Of a stretch of 64,000 nucleotides of DNA, positions 8,917 through 16,487 are shown piece by piece. Under the pieces are notes generated by a model. That model was not told where the DNA came from and made no database searches. It saw only the letters and a program-made list of their open reading frames with translations. The position numbers were made by a program, and so were the translations under genes. Origin of the DNA: ZC4RG29 sp964521255 (GTDB lineage: Bacteria; Bacteroidota; Bacteroidia; Cytophagales; Cyclobacteriaceae); NCBI GenBank assembly GCA_964521255.1, contig CAZFRM010000001.1, positions 496,001-560,000 of the forward strand, in the 5' to 3' direction. Each line of letters starts with the position of its first letter. The stretch's first letter is position 1.

Positions 8917-9484
8917 GATTCATGTTTATTGATGTTTTACCTAATTCTTCTTCGCACAACTTTCGAAGTCGTTTCATGCATTTACATTTTTGGTTTTTCG
9001 CCGTTTCAGCATTTTTATAATTGAGCAATGCCGTTATTTCCTCCAGGCTTTTCCGGTCATAATAGAAGAACTCTATTAATTTTCTGCAGGGTTCACCCAA
9101 CTTTAGTAATGCACGTTTAGCAATCTCAAAAGTCTGATCTGAAACCGAGTTATCAGTTTCATCAATTAAATGTTCTTTTAGCCATCGCTCCTGATCAATT
9201 GGCGTCTGCCGGCTTGCCTTTCTCATATTCTCCATCACAATATTTTTCCCGATTCCAAAGAGATAGGTCTTTACACTACTTACTAAATGTTCCAGTTTAC
9301 CAGATTTGATGTTGTCGTAAAATATAAGGATGGTAAGCTGGTAAATATCTTTACTGTCATCCTCCGAACAATTATAGTCCCGTGTAATCCATTTAAGAAA
9401 TTCAGCCCGGTACTCTTCATAGATCATCCCGAGTTCGGTCTGTCCTCCAGTTTTTATTTTCGCTATAATCTCGTTTTGGATCAT
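8900..9484 (-). CDS. ECF-type RNA polymerase sigma-70 factor
   Basis: The 194-residue protein has sigma region 2 (DDSKDIYQLTILIFYDNI and the LFGIGKNIVMENMRK helix) and region 4 (KRALLKLGEPCRKLIEFFYYDRKSLEEITALLNYKNAETAKNQ, a helix-turn-helix, described here as a motif). It would direct RNA polymerase to an unknown regulon. A GTG seven codons upstream exists; the ATG at 9484 fits region 2 better (MIQNEII). It is the first gene of a three-gene leftward operon with the membrane anti-sigma-like protein. The secreted protein gene at 9.7 kb is transcribed divergently from the shared 180-bp gap and is a possible target. Confidence 0.9.
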   Translation of the reverse strand: MIQNEIIAKIKTGGQTELGMIYEEYRAEFLKWITRDYNCSEDDSKDIYQLTILIFYDNIKSGKLEHLVSSVKTYLFGIGKNIVMENMRKASRQTPIDQERWLKEHLIDETDNSVSDQTFEIAKRALLKLGEPCRKLIEFFYYDRKSLEEITALLNYKNAETAKNQKCKCMKRLRKLCEEELGKTSINMNHEYGK

Positions 9485-9665
9485 CCTAAAATCGAAGATG
9501 TGCACTTAATGTAAAACGCCTATTGATGTAACCCTGTTAAAAACAGAAATCGTTTCAGAAAATTAATTTGACCTTGTTGTTATCGAATATAAGTCTTTTC
9601 AATGAAAACTGGGACGTTACCTTCTTGACCCTCAACCATTAAATGCACAACAAAAAAAAAGCCCA

Positions 9666-10181
9666 ATGAAAACAATCATCATCCTGGCAGCACTTTTTAT
9701 CTGCCTCAACAACAATTTATCAGCACAAAGTAATGCTGAAGTCAATGCGAAGGTTACCGAAAGTTTCGGTGAGCATTTTAATGGAGCTACAAGAATCCAA
9801 TGGCAAAAAGTCAAAAACCTGTCGGTGGCAATTTTCCTTTATGAGGAAAGATCCTGGATCGCATACTTCGATCAAAGCGGCGATCTATTGGCAAGTGCAA
9901 GAAGAGTCAAGGATAACACTCAGCTACCTGTAGTAGTGCAAGAATCTCTAAGTAAATTCAAGAGTCAAAAGTCAGCAAAGACAGGGCCCTTGACTATGGG
10001 TTATGTTTATGAAGTCCTTCCAAAGAACGGGGAAACATATTATTACATTCCTATGGAAAGCCCTACTCAAAGCTTAAGCGTTTCTATAAGTAATAGTGGT
10101 TATGCTGCTATAAATAAAAAGGAAAATAGAATACCGGCTATGATTGAAGGAAACAAAGCTTTATTGGCTAAGAAAAATTGA
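9666..10181 (+). CDS. Secreted PepSY-like protein
   Basis: The 171-residue protein has a signal peptide ending LSAQS (residues 1-21). The mature part reads FGEHFNGATRIQW, then WIAYFDQSGDLLASARRV and LPVVVQESLSKF. This is the pattern of Bacteroidota PepSY-like (beta-lactamase-inhibitor-like) periplasmic proteins of unknown role. It is divergent from the ECF sigma operon across a 180-bp gap, so it could be under its control. It is monocistronic with its own terminator. Family assignment is by motif memory. Confidence 0.75.
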   Translation: MKTIIILAALFICLNNNLSAQSNAEVNAKVTESFGEHFNGATRIQWQKVKNLSVAIFLYEERSWIAYFDQSGDLLASARRVKDNTQLPVVVQESLSKFKSQKSAKTGPLTMGYVYEVLPKNGETYYYIPMESPTQSLSVSISNSGYAAINKKENRIPAMIEGNKALLAKKN

Positions 10182-10212
10182 GCCCACCCAATTCTTTTGA
10201 AATTCAAAACAG

Positions 10213-10241
10213 ATGACACTCCGCAGGGGTGTCATTTGTTT
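10213..10241 (+). terminator. Intrinsic terminator after the PepSY-like gene
   Basis: ATGACACTCC (10213-10222) pairs with GGGGTGTCAT (10226-10235), with one G-T wobble and a GCA loop. TTGTTTT follows. It lies 32 bp after the stop codon. Confidence 0.8.
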
Positions 10242-10317
10242 TAAAAAAAATTAATGGGGTGTGGTTTACCTTCTACAAGATTTTACATAAAGACCATAAC
10301 TTTAAAAACTAATTCCT

Positions 10318-10512
10318 ATGTCTTCAGTAACATTAAAAGAAAAGGAAGTTCTTTCATTGGTTGCCATTGGACTGACCACTAAAGAAATAGCCATGAAGCT
10401 TAGTATAAGCCATCATACCGTTGAAACTCACCGCAAGAATTTATTGCGTAAATGTGGTGCAAAGAATTCCGCAGAGTTGGTACAAAAAACCATAACGATA
10501 ATGGCACTATAA
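10318..10512 (+). CDS. Stand-alone LuxR/NarL-type helix-turn-helix protein
   Basis: The whole 64-residue product is a GerE/LuxR DNA-binding domain: LKEKEVLSLVAIGLTTKEIA, LSISHHTVETHRKNLLRK, and a C-terminal AELVQKT helix. There is no receiver, autoinducer or PAS domain, and no in-frame extension upstream that would add one. Such orphan HTH proteins may act alone or be remnants of response regulators; the intact start and good domain boundaries favour a functional mini-regulator. The -7-like TAACTTTA lies just before the gene. Targets are unknown. Confidence 0.85.
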   Translation: MSSVTLKEKEVLSLVAIGLTTKEIAMKLSISHHTVETHRKNLLRKCGAKNSAELVQKTITIMAL

Positions 10513-10553
10513 AGACCCTTCTCTTTACATTAAAATATAATAGTGTCTATAGT

Positions 10554-10590
10554 AAGAGCACGTGTCCGCAGCGTGCTCTTTGGTTTTTTT
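10554..10590. terminator. Probable bidirectional terminator between the HTH gene and comF
   Basis: AAGAGCACG (10554-10562) pairs with CGTGCTCTT (10572-10580) around a 9-nt loop, followed by a seven-T run at 10584-10590. It lies 42 bp after the HTH stop and 12 bp beyond the comF stop, so it can serve both convergent genes. Confidence 0.8.
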
Positions 10591-10601
10591 ACTGATCACT
10601 A

Positions 10602-11303
10602 TTACTCAGCAAAGGCTATGCAGGCAATACCAACACCTTTGCAACCGCTTTCAAAAAGAGTGTTACAGCATGATTCCAATGTTGCTCCTGTTGTAACAAC
10701 ATCATCAACTAAAAGCACCGTTTTACCTGCTACAAGTTGTGGAGCTTTTACGTAAAAAATTTCCTTTACATTTTCCCAACGACTTAATTTGGTCTTCCTG
10801 GTCTGTGTCTCTGTCTTGTAACCTCTCGCCAGTACATCCAACTCAAAATTGATCTTTGTGGAATAAGATAGTCCCCGGGCCCACTCATCACTTTGATTGT
10901 ATCCACGCTGACGCAGACGAGAGTTGTGAAGTGGCACTGAAACGATTATATCATACTGTGAGACTAAACCACTTTGGTATAACTCATGACCATATACCTT
11001 TCCAAGCTTTAAACCTACTTCCTTATTGCCTTTATACTTTAGAGAATGAAGAAGGCTTTGAACCTTGCCCTTTTTTCTAAACCACAAAAAGGCAAGTGCA
11101 TGTATCAATTGCAATCTCCCTTTAAATCTAATCGCTAAAGGATTTTCAGGATCTTTATGAAAATTGGTAAGCGGTAAATCCAGAATACATTTTGTACAAA
11201 TCACATCTTCACCCTTTACCAGCGAGTCTCTGCAAGAAAGACAAATTTTGGGGTAAACGAGGGTTACAAAATCTTCCATAACCTCCCGTAAGTTTATATT
11301 CAT
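10602..11303 (-). CDS. comF: ComF family phosphoribosyltransferase-like protein
   Basis: The 233-residue protein starts with a four-cysteine zinc ribbon (CLSCRDSL and ICTKC, about 20-45) and ends in a phosphoribosyltransferase domain with the PRPP-binding motif VLLVDDVVTTGAT. ComF family proteins are linked to DNA uptake and recombination (ComFC in Bacillus, GntX in E. coli), though the enzymatic role is unsettled. The frame extends ten codons upstream to a TTG; the ATG at 11303 is chosen because it places the zinc ribbon at the usual position. It is divergent from the AhpD-like gene. Confidence 0.85.
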   Translation of the reverse strand: MNINLREVMEDFVTLVYPKICLSCRDSLVKGEDVICTKCILDLPLTNFHKDPENPLAIRFKGRLQLIHALAFLWFRKKGKVQSLLHSLKYKGNKEVGLKLGKVYGHELYQSGLVSQYDIIVSVPLHNSRLRQRGYNQSDEWARGLSYSTKINFELDVLARGYKTETQTRKTKLSRWENVKEIFYVKAPQLVAGKTVLLVDDVVTTGATLESCCNTLFESGCKGVGIACIAFAE

Positions 11304-11316
11304 CTTAAGTGAAATG

Positions 11317-11324
11317 TATATTTG
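11317..11324 (+). promoter_or_regulatory. Candidate -7 element (TATATTTG) before the AhpD-like gene
   Basis: TATATTTG matches the Bacteroidota TAnnTTTG element exactly and lies 38 bp before the ATG at 11363. No clear -33 TTTG is seen at the expected distance, so this is a weak call. Confidence 0.35.
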
Positions 11325-11362
11325 CCATTTCAATTTATTAAACCGTATTCAGAACTCAAATT

Positions 11363-11704
11363 ATGAGCATAATTAACAACTTCAATTCATACAGGTCCAG
11401 GATGAATGAAAAAATAATGGACTCCGACAGCCTTATTATAAAACGGATTTTCAATCTTGACACTAACGCTTATGCTTCTGGAGCCCTTGAAATCAAAACA
11501 AAAGAACTAATTGGCCTTACTTGTTCATTAGTATTGCGATGCGATGACTGCGTAAAGTATCACCTTGGAAAGTGCAAAGAACTAGGTTTTACCACCAGTG
11601 AAATTAATGAAGCTTTGGGAATGGCTACACTTATTGGTGGAACCATTGTAATACCACATCTCCGGCGTGCGTTTGAATATTGGGGAGAACTGCAAAATGT
11701 TTAA
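11363..11704 (+). CDS. Carboxymuconolactone decarboxylase/AhpD-like protein
   Basis: The 113-residue helical protein contains the AhpD-type redox motif CDDC in LVLRCDDCVKYHLGKC, followed by a His seven residues on (usual pattern CxxCxxxH), and the EINEALGMATLIGG helix. Members are small peroxidase-like or decarboxylase-like proteins; the CxxCxxxH motif supports a thiol-dependent peroxidase or alkylhydroperoxidase role. The stop overlaps the start of the next gene by 8 bp, suggesting a two-gene operon. Confidence 0.85.
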   Translation: MSIINNFNSYRSRMNEKIMDSDSLIIKRIFNLDTNAYASGALEIKTKELIGLTCSLVLRCDDCVKYHLGKCKELGFTTSEINEALGMATLIGGTIVIPHLRRAFEYWGELQNV

Positions 11705-12071
11705 GCGGGATCTTGACCTTGAGAGAAATTGGAACAATCTTTTGATTGATCTTGAAATACTTATTGGGAAAAAACCAAAAGATCTTAACGCTGTTCTTTT
11801 TTTAATAGGTGTGCAGGAACTTGGAAAGGGAAGCAAAGTTTTTTCAAAAGAAGAAAAACAAGATTTGATGCACATAGCAATTTGTAAGGTGTTAAGCTAT
11901 GCGGGTTATTATGTGTTGGAGGGATTTGATAAGGAGGGATGGCCACACTGGAAACTAATTAAAAAACTTCCACACTTTGATCTCCTCGAACAAGAGAAGC
12001 TCCTGAAGTTTCAGGTAATAGAATATTTTCAGCAGGAATATGACTGGAGCCCTAAACCCTTTCAGGCTTAA
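11697..12071 (+). CDS. Conserved hypothetical cytosolic protein
   Basis: The 124-residue protein has no signal or membrane segment. Visible stretches are KKPKDLNAVLFLIGVQELG, FSKEEKQDLMHIAI, and GYYVLEGFDKEGWPHW. It resembles from memory an uncharacterised family common next to AhpD-like genes in Bacteroidota. The ATG at 11697 is chosen over the in-frame GTG at 11667 because it gives the usual short overlap with the upstream stop and a natural N-terminus (MFKRDLDLE). It is probably translated together with the AhpD-like protein. Confidence 0.75.
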   Translation: MFKRDLDLERNWNNLLIDLEILIGKKPKDLNAVLFLIGVQELGKGSKVFSKEEKQDLMHIAICKVLSYAGYYVLEGFDKEGWPHWKLIKKLPHFDLLEQEKLLKFQVIEYFQQEYDWSPKPFQA

Positions 12072-12162
12072 ATAAATTACCTGTACATCAGTTTGAAAAA
12101 GTCATTATCTTTAATGAGTATCAAATCATTCTTGATTGGATAGCGTTTGTTATACGTAATAA

Positions 12163-15100
12163 ATGACCAGGCGTATGGGTGACGGAATGGAGAAGATTCA
12201 TGATAAGATCAAATCTTTTCAGAGGAAGTATTATTTAAACATTTTCATCCGGGGTATTATACTTACTCTGGCGATTGTACTTGCTTATTTCGTTTTGGCT
12301 GCAGTCCTGGAGCACAGTCTTTGGTTAGACCCAACGGCACGATTAGCTATTTTCTTTGCGTTCTTTGGTATTGTTGGCTATTGTATATATAGGTTTTTAA
12401 GAATTCCTCTTCGCTGGATAGTTTCCAAAAAGGGGATAACCGAAGAGCAAAGCGCAAAAATGATTGGAGACTTTCTTCCGGGAGTAAAAGATCATTTGCT
12501 CAACCTGCTGCAGCTTAATAGACAAAAATCTGTTCTTGCTTTGGCAAGTGTAAAACAGAAATCGTTAGAACTTGAGCCTTTCTCATTTGATTCTGCCATT
12601 ACCCTTCAAAAGAATAAGAGACTTATAAAATATCTCGCCATTCCTGTAACGCTAATTTTGTTCATTCTTTTCGTTGACCAAAAAATAATTACAGAAAGCA
12701 CAAATAGAATAATACACTTTAACGAAAAGTTTTCGCCTTCTGCACCCTTTTCATTTTTAGTACAAAACGATAAACTTCTTGCATTTTATAATGAAGACTT
12801 CACTTTAAAGGTGATGCTCCAGGGCAATGCAATTCCTGAAAATGTTTACCTGGAGAGCGGTTCACAAAGATTTAAACTAATGAGCGAGGGAAATTCAATC
12901 TTTAGTTACACGTTTGAAAATGTACAATCACCATTAGAATTTCAACTGGAGGCAGTGGGGTTTTACTCAAAACAATTTGAAATCGCTGTAGTTATTCGGC
13001 CAGAATTAACAGGCTTTGAGGTAGGTCTAGACTATCCAAAGTATTTGCAGAAGAAAAACGAGCAACTCAAGAATGCCGGTAACCTTGAAATTCCAGAGGG
13101 TACTTACGTTAACTGGAATCTCTCAACATCAAATACTGCCAGTGCAAGGATTTCATTTTCCTCTGATAAGTCATCAAATGATTTTCAAATCACTGATAAT
13201 CAATCATTTAAGTATGTAAAAAGATTTCTGGACACTGACCAGTATGAAATTTTTTTAGAGAACAATCAAAGCGCCAATAAAGAGAGGATTGCTTATAAAA
13301 TTGATGTTATCAAGGATCAGTTCCCCGAGATTTCCGTGAACAATCTAAATGATACAATCTTGTTTAAAAGAGTTATGCTTGGTGGCTGGGTAAATGACGA
13401 CTATGGTTTGACACAATTGGATTTGCATTATAAGGTATACGACCAAAATCAAAAGGAAATCAAGACTGGGTCAGAAAGAATACCGCTGCTAAAAGGTCAA
13501 CAACAAAGCTTTATATACAACTGGTCTATCGATTCAATACAAATAAAACCAGGAGAGCAATTAGAGTATTACCTGCAGGTTTGGGATAACGATGGAGTAA
13601 ATGGAAGAAAATCAAAACGTTCGTCAACCTATAAATTTTCTGTTCCTTCAGCAGATAAGTTGATTGCTGATATTGATAAAACCAGTAAAGAAACACAAAG
13701 CAAAATAAACCAGAGTGCTACAAAAGCGAGTCAGCTTCAAAAGCAAATCGAACAGGCAGCTCAAAATGTTAAGAGCAAACAAAATTTAGATTGGCAAGAT
13801 AAGAAAGCACTCGAAGACATCTTAAAGCAGAAGGAAAATCTGGATCGGCTGATCGATCAAATGAAAGAACAAAATAAAGCACTCTTAGAAAAGAAGGACG
13901 TTTTTACCGAGCAAGATGAGCGCATTCGTGAGAAGGCAGAACAAATTCAAAAACTGATGGAGCAACTGTTAGATGAGGAGACCCGAAAGCTTTTTGAAGA
14001 ATTGCAGAAATTATTAAAGGAAAAGACTGATGTTTCTCAACTACAAAAATTATTAGATAAGCTGAACAAGAACACTAGCAACCTTGAAAAAGAGCTTGAT
14101 CGGATGCTGGAATTATTTAAACAATTGCAGTTTGAAAGCAAGTTTGATCAGGTGGTTAAACAGCTTGAGGAACAAACCAAGGAACAAAAAGAGCTATTGG
14201 AAAAAACTGACAAATTGGACGAGCAAACCAATAAAAAACAATCTGGCGATCCCTCAAAAAAGGAAAAGAGTAAAGAACAGAATCAGTCAAATGAAAATTC
14301 AGGCGAGCAAAAGAACGATTCTAAGAAACTTGCTGAAGAACAAAAAGAGATAAAGGAAGACTTTGAAAAAACAAGTAAAGAAATTGAAGAGTTAAAGAAG
14401 CTGGGAGAAGAGATTAATCAGGGAGATGACGTTCCTGAGAAAGAGAGCACAGAAGAAATAATGAACGAACAGGAACAAAGCCAGGAAATGCTTGAGCAGA
14501 ACCAGCCATCGAAGTCAAAGCAGAATCAGCAAAAGGCCTTGGATCAAATGCAAAAGATGCAGGAGCAGATGAAGGGAGCACAATCTTCAATGATGATGGA
14601 AATGGATATGGAGAATATTGAAGCCCTTAGGCATATTCTTCACGGCCTGATTAAACTTTCTTATGATCAGGAGAAACTCATGAAAGAGTTTACCCAGTTA
14701 CAATCAAGTGATCCGAGATTCAATGGACTCGCAGAAGAACAATTAAAGCTGCAGGATAATGCTAAAGTATTGGAAGACAGCTTGTTAGCCCTAGCAAAAA
14801 GAGATCCTTTTATGGGGTCGTTTGTTACAAAAGAGATCAATGAACTTAATGACCACCTGGAGAAAATAACAGACGCGAACAAGGAAAGAAGAAAACCTCA
14901 GGCCCAAAGTGAAATGCAGTTAGCGATGACTTCAATAAATAACCTGGCACTAATGCTTGATTCACATTTTGATATGATGATGCAGATGATGGCAAATGCT
15001 AAACCTTCCATGAAGAAGTCAAACCAAAAAGGTAACAAACCCAGCCTTAGCCAGCTTCAACAACAGCTAAACAATAAAATAGAAGAACTTAAAAACAGTG

Positions 15101-15540
15101 GTAAAAGCGGACGGGAATTATCGGAAGAATTAGCTGAAATGGCGGCAGAACAAGAAAGAATTCGCCGGGCGATACAGGAAATGCAGGAAAAATTGAAGCA
15201 AGAAAATGGAACCACTCCAGGAGGAGAATTGCCTTCTAAAATGGAGCAAACCGAAATGGACCTTGTAAACAAGCAGCTCACAGATCAACTCATTAAGCGT
15301 CAGCAGGAAATTCTTACCAGACTCCTTGAAACTGAAAAATCGCTTCGTGAACAAGACATGGATGAAGAAAGAAAAGGTGAGGCGGCTAAGGATTACGAAA
15401 AAGAAATTCCTAAAGCATTTGAAGATTATTTGCGACTAAAAGAAAAAGAAGTAGAATTGCTGAAGACCATACCTCCAAAACTGTATCCTTATTACAAACA
15501 TGAGGTTGATGAGTATTTCAAAAGAATGAATAATCAATAA
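12163..15540 (+). CDS. DUF4175 family membrane protein with long coiled coil
   Basis: The 1,125-residue protein has two transmembrane helices near the N-terminus (about 30-50 and 60-78) and one near 162-180. A beta-rich extracytoplasmic region follows (to about 500), then a very long Gln/Glu/Lys-rich coiled coil (about 505-1,060) with low-complexity stretches (KEKSKEQNQSNENSGEQ) and methionine-rich segments (MMMEMDMEN, MMMQMMANAKPSMKK). The order matches DUF4175, a widespread Bacteroidota protein of unknown function. It leads a rightward run with an RsbW-like ATPase (9 bp away), ybeY and mnmG. ATGs at 12175 and 12187 are alternative starts. Confidence 0.85.
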   Translation: MTRRMGDGMEKIHDKIKSFQRKYYLNIFIRGIILTLAIVLAYFVLAAVLEHSLWLDPTARLAIFFAFFGIVGYCIYRFLRIPLRWIVSKKGITEEQSAKMIGDFLPGVKDHLLNLLQLNRQKSVLALASVKQKSLELEPFSFDSAITLQKNKRLIKYLAIPVTLILFILFVDQKIITESTNRIIHFNEKFSPSAPFSFLVQNDKLLAFYNEDFTLKVMLQGNAIPENVYLESGSQRFKLMSEGNSIFSYTFENVQSPLEFQLEAVGFYSKQFEIAVVIRPELTGFEVGLDYPKYLQKKNEQLKNAGNLEIPEGTYVNWNLSTSNTASARISFSSDKSSNDFQITDNQSFKYVKRFLDTDQYEIFLENNQSANKERIAYKIDVIKDQFPEISVNNLNDTILFKRVMLGGWVNDDYGLTQLDLHYKVYDQNQKEIKTGSERIPLLKGQQQSFIYNWSIDSIQIKPGEQLEYYLQVWDNDGVNGRKSKRSSTYKFSVPSADKLIADIDKTSKETQSKINQSATKASQLQKQIEQAAQNVKSKQNLDWQDKKALEDILKQKENLDRLIDQMKEQNKALLEKKDVFTEQDERIREKAEQIQKLMEQLLDEETRKLFEELQKLLKEKTDVSQLQKLLDKLNKNTSNLEKELDRMLELFKQLQFESKFDQVVKQLEEQTKEQKELLEKTDKLDEQTNKKQSGDPSKKEKSKEQNQSNENSGEQKNDSKKLAEEQKEIKEDFEKTSKEIEELKKLGEEINQGDDVPEKESTEEIMNEQEQSQEMLEQNQPSKSKQNQQKALDQMQKMQEQMKGAQSSMMMEMDMENIEALRHILHGLIKLSYDQEKLMKEFTQLQSSDPRFNGLAEEQLKLQDNAKVLEDSLLALAKRDPFMGSFVTKEINELNDHLEKITDANKERRKPQAQSEMQLAMTSINNLALMLDSHFDMMMQMMANAKPSMKKSNQKGNKPSLSQLQQQLNNKIEELKNSGKSGRELSEELAEMAAEQERIRRAIQEMQEKLKQENGTTPGGELPSKMEQTEMDLVNKQLTDQLIKRQQEILTRLLETEKSLREQDMDEERKGEAAKDYEKEIPKAFEDYLRLKEKEVELLKTIPPKLYPYYKHEVDEYFKRMNNQ

Positions 15541-15549
15541 CGTCCATAG

Positions 15550-15951
15550 ATGAAGACCATTAGCATCCAGATTCCATCAATAATGGAGAATATTCGAATG
15601 ATTGAGAGTTTTATCGATAATGCTAAAGAGAAATTTCATCTGGAAGATGATATCTATGGTAACATTATGATAGCTGTTACCGAGGCTGTTAATAATGCAA
15701 TTAAGCATGGTAACTCCAGCGATAAGCTAAAAAATGTTTTTCTAAGCCTTACGCTTGAGGATAGTATAATCAGATTCATAGTAAAAGATGAGGGAGTGGG
15801 TTTTGATTACGAAAATCTACCAGATCCCACTTCTCCTGAAAATCTGGAAAAACCAGGTGGAAGAGGCATTTTTCTGATGAAACATCTTTCCGATGAAGTG
15901 AGATTTAAAGATGGAGGCAAAATCGTTGAAATGAGTTTCTACATTAATTAA
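15550..15951 (+). CDS. RsbW-like ATP-binding (anti-sigma regulatory) protein
   Basis: The 133-residue protein is a GHKL/HATPase_c_2 domain: N box VTEAVNNAIKHGN, G1 box DEGVGFDYENLP, and G2 region GGRGIFLMKHLSDEV. Such proteins are serine kinases that phosphorylate anti-anti-sigma partners (RsbW, SpoIIAB type); Bacteroidota carry them although they lack SigB, so the partner here is unknown. It starts 9 bp after the DUF4175 gene, and its stop overlaps the ybeY start (TAATG). Confidence 0.88.
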   Translation: MKTISIQIPSIMENIRMIESFIDNAKEKFHLEDDIYGNIMIAVTEAVNNAIKHGNSSDKLKNVFLSLTLEDSIIRFIVKDEGVGFDYENLPDPTSPENLEKPGGRGIFLMKHLSDEVRFKDGGKIVEMSFYIN

Positions 15952-16370
15952 TGGTATCATCATTCCGGTACTTTTATGAGGACATAGATTTCAAAGTCCC
16001 AAATCCCCTAAAAACTAAAAAATGGCTGCAAAAGGTTATACACCTTGAAAAAAGAGATTTTGAGAACATCAGCTACATTTTTTGCTCAGACGAATATCTC
16101 CATTCGCTAAACACCCAATTCCTCGGGCACAATACATTAACTGATATAATAACCTTTGATTTAAGCGATTCCAAACTAATCTCAGGGGAGATCTACATTA
16201 GTGTGGACAGAGTTAAAGAAAACTCTCAAAAGCTGAAAACATCTTTCATGGACGAACTCAATAGAGTGATGGTTCATGGAATTCTTCATCTATTAGGCTA
16301 TAAGGATAAAAAGCCAAAGGAAAAGAGCGTAATGAGAAAAAAAGAGGACTCTTATCTATCTTTGCGATAA
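15951..16370 (+). CDS. ybeY: rRNA maturation endoribonuclease YbeY
   Basis: YbeY is a zinc endoribonuclease for 16S rRNA 3' end maturation and ribosome quality control. The 139-residue protein has the family core TLTDIITFDLSD (about 63-74), GEIYISVDRV, and the zinc motif HGILHLLGYKD. In the common HxxxHxxxxxH motif the last His is replaced here by Asp (HLLGYKD), a variant I recall as usual in Bacteroidota. Translation is coupled to the upstream gene by a TAATG overlap. The 117 bp after it hold parS-like sites. Confidence 0.93.
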   Translation: MVSSFRYFYEDIDFKVPNPLKTKKWLQKVIHLEKRDFENISYIFCSDEYLHSLNTQFLGHNTLTDIITFDLSDSKLISGEIYISVDRVKENSQKLKTSFMDELNRVMVHGILHLLGYKDKKPKEKSVMRKKEDSYLSLR

Positions 16371-16376
16371 TTCCAG

Positions 16377-16392
16377 GGTTTCACGTGAAACC
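16377..16392. other. parS-like centromere site 1
   Basis: GGTTTCACGTGAAACC is a perfect 16-bp palindrome. Its 14-bp core GTTTCACGTGAAAC matches the bacterial parS consensus TGTTNCACGTGAAACA at every core position. ParB (Spo0J) binds such sites near chromosome origins. Confidence 0.8.
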
Positions 16393-16413
16393 TGACCGTG
16401 AGAAATCCTCATA

Positions 16414-16429
16414 GGTTTCACGTGAAACG
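16414..16429. other. parS-like centromere site 2
   Basis: GGTTTCACGTGAAACG repeats the same 14-bp core (16415-16428), 37 bp centre to centre from site 1. Two copies of a rare 14-bp palindrome in one short gap make chance very unlikely. Confidence 0.8.
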
Positions 16430-16437
16430 TAAGTAAA

Positions 16438-16466
16438 TGTGGAATTGTGGAAATAATTGTGGACAT
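16438..16466 (+). promoter_or_regulatory. Three TGTGGA repeats before mnmG
   Basis: TGTGGAATT (16438), TGTGGAAAT (16446) and TGTGGACAT (16458) each match 7 of 9 positions of the DnaA box TGTGGATAA. They lie between the parS pair and the mnmG start. They may be weak DnaA sites or may be incidental. Confidence 0.35.
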
Positions 16467-16487
16467 CTTATTGCCTTAAAAATTCAA

